Part shown: positions 19,694 to 20,000 of the stretch, in pieces | Numbering within the stretch: position 1 is the first letter of the stretch | Layout of the letters: each line of letters begins with the position of its first letter | Source of the DNA: Symbiodinium natans | Taxonomy: Eukaryota; Sar; Dinophyceae; Suessiales; Symbiodiniaceae | Direction: 5' to 3' | Length of the DNA stretch: 20,000 nucleotides | NCBI GenBank assembly: GCA_905221605.1 | Contig: CAJNDS010002646.1 | Coordinates: 305,001 to 325,000 of the forward strand | Made by a program: the position numbers and the translations under genes | The notes under the pieces: generated by a model | Database searches by the model: none | Seen by the model: only the letters and a program-made list of their open reading frames with translations | What the model was told of the DNA's origin: nothing

Positions 19694-20000
19694 CTTCGAG
19701 GTGAGACTTGCGAAGTAGGGTTGCGGCTGGGCTAGGAATATACATTAGCATATAAAACATAATACTGAACAATACTATGGAAGACTATATATATGTGTGT
19801 ATGTGTATATATATATATGTAGATTATAAGAATATATGATAATGCACTAAAATAAACTATGATGTCATATGTACAACATTGTCTATGAACATGAAATACT
19901 TGTCTACCATAATGAATTATAACCCATGCTTGTATATGTATATGTATATATATATAATAACATATAGCAATGTAGAACAAAGAACAACAAGCCTAGAAAC
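19694..20000. other. Intron upstream of w1, AT-rich
   Basis: After about 40 bp of mixed sequence containing the acceptor, the stretch from 19735 is AT-rich, with TA/TG dinucleotide runs (19784-19822, 19930-19960). No telomeric repeats and no Lon exon are seen. An 82-codon minus frame here reads through the dinucleotide runs and is not credible as a gene. Confidence 0.7.

Noticed and set aside
19732-19980. 82-codon minus frame rich in Tyr and Ile
   Set aside because: Translation of TA/TG dinucleotide runs in an AT-rich intron.
1-20000. A chromosome end or subtelomere made of true telomere
   Set aside because: Arrays are short, variable, in both orientations and separated by conserved exons. 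The orientation follows the gene, not a chromosome end.
1-20000. CRISPR-like array from regularly recurring CCCTAAA units
   Set aside because: Units are tandem heptamers or octamers without unique spacers of constant length, in eukaryotic DNA.

Overview
Eukaryotic nuclear DNA, most probably from a dinoflagellate. Three things point there. Plant/alveolate-type telomeric heptamers (TTTAGGG/CCCTAAA) fill the window at interstitial positions. The introns use GC and GA 5' splice sites with AG|G acceptors, a known dinoflagellate habit. The exons are rich in G/C at third codon positions. Another TTTAGGG-telomere alveolate or rhizarian cannot be excluded.

The window holds one recognisable gene, on the minus strand: an ATP-dependent Lon protease. 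I found 20 exons (called w1 to w20 here, in transcript order from high to low coordinate), of which 19 are well supported and one (w16) has uncertain borders. They run from 19693 down to 257. They encode the AAA+ module in order: Walker A, pore-loop region, Walker B, sensor 1, arginine finger, sensor 2 and the small helical domain. After these come a variable linker and the first residues leading towards the protease domain. Exons are only 24 to 73 nt long, about 840 nt of coding sequence in 19.4 kb. All junctions between the well-supported exons join in frame, apart from uncertainty around w16 and the w11 donor. The N-terminal substrate-binding domain should lie beyond position 20000 on the minus strand. 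The Ser-Lys protease domain should lie below position 1.

The introns (average near 1 kb) consist largely of telomere-like arrays plus unique AT-rich or mixed sequence, poly-G/poly-C tracts and at least three small dispersed repeat families. The arrays are not randomly oriented. In about 11 of 19 complete introns, the gene-sense strand carries TTTAGGG repeats next to the donor and CCCTAAA repeats next to the acceptor. Each such intron therefore has telomeric terminal inverted repeats and could fold into a hairpin that brings the splice sites together. Together with the near absence of GT donors, this is the most interesting signal in the window.

Layout by coordinate: 1-1140, exons w20 and w19; 1678-2632, w18 to w16; 3393-5799, w15 to w13; 7281-8710, w12 and w11, with a large intron-borne TTTAGGG block at 5864-6293; 8836-9195, an extreme G-rich block; 9580-11896, w10 to w7, including a hairpin element that duplicated a splice acceptor; 13588-14867, w6 to w4; 16582-17363, w3 and w2; 17364-19654, the largest intron, containing an unidentified open island; 19655-19693, w1 (Walker A); 19694-20000, AT-rich sequence. 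No rRNA, tRNA, CRISPR or bacterial features were seen.
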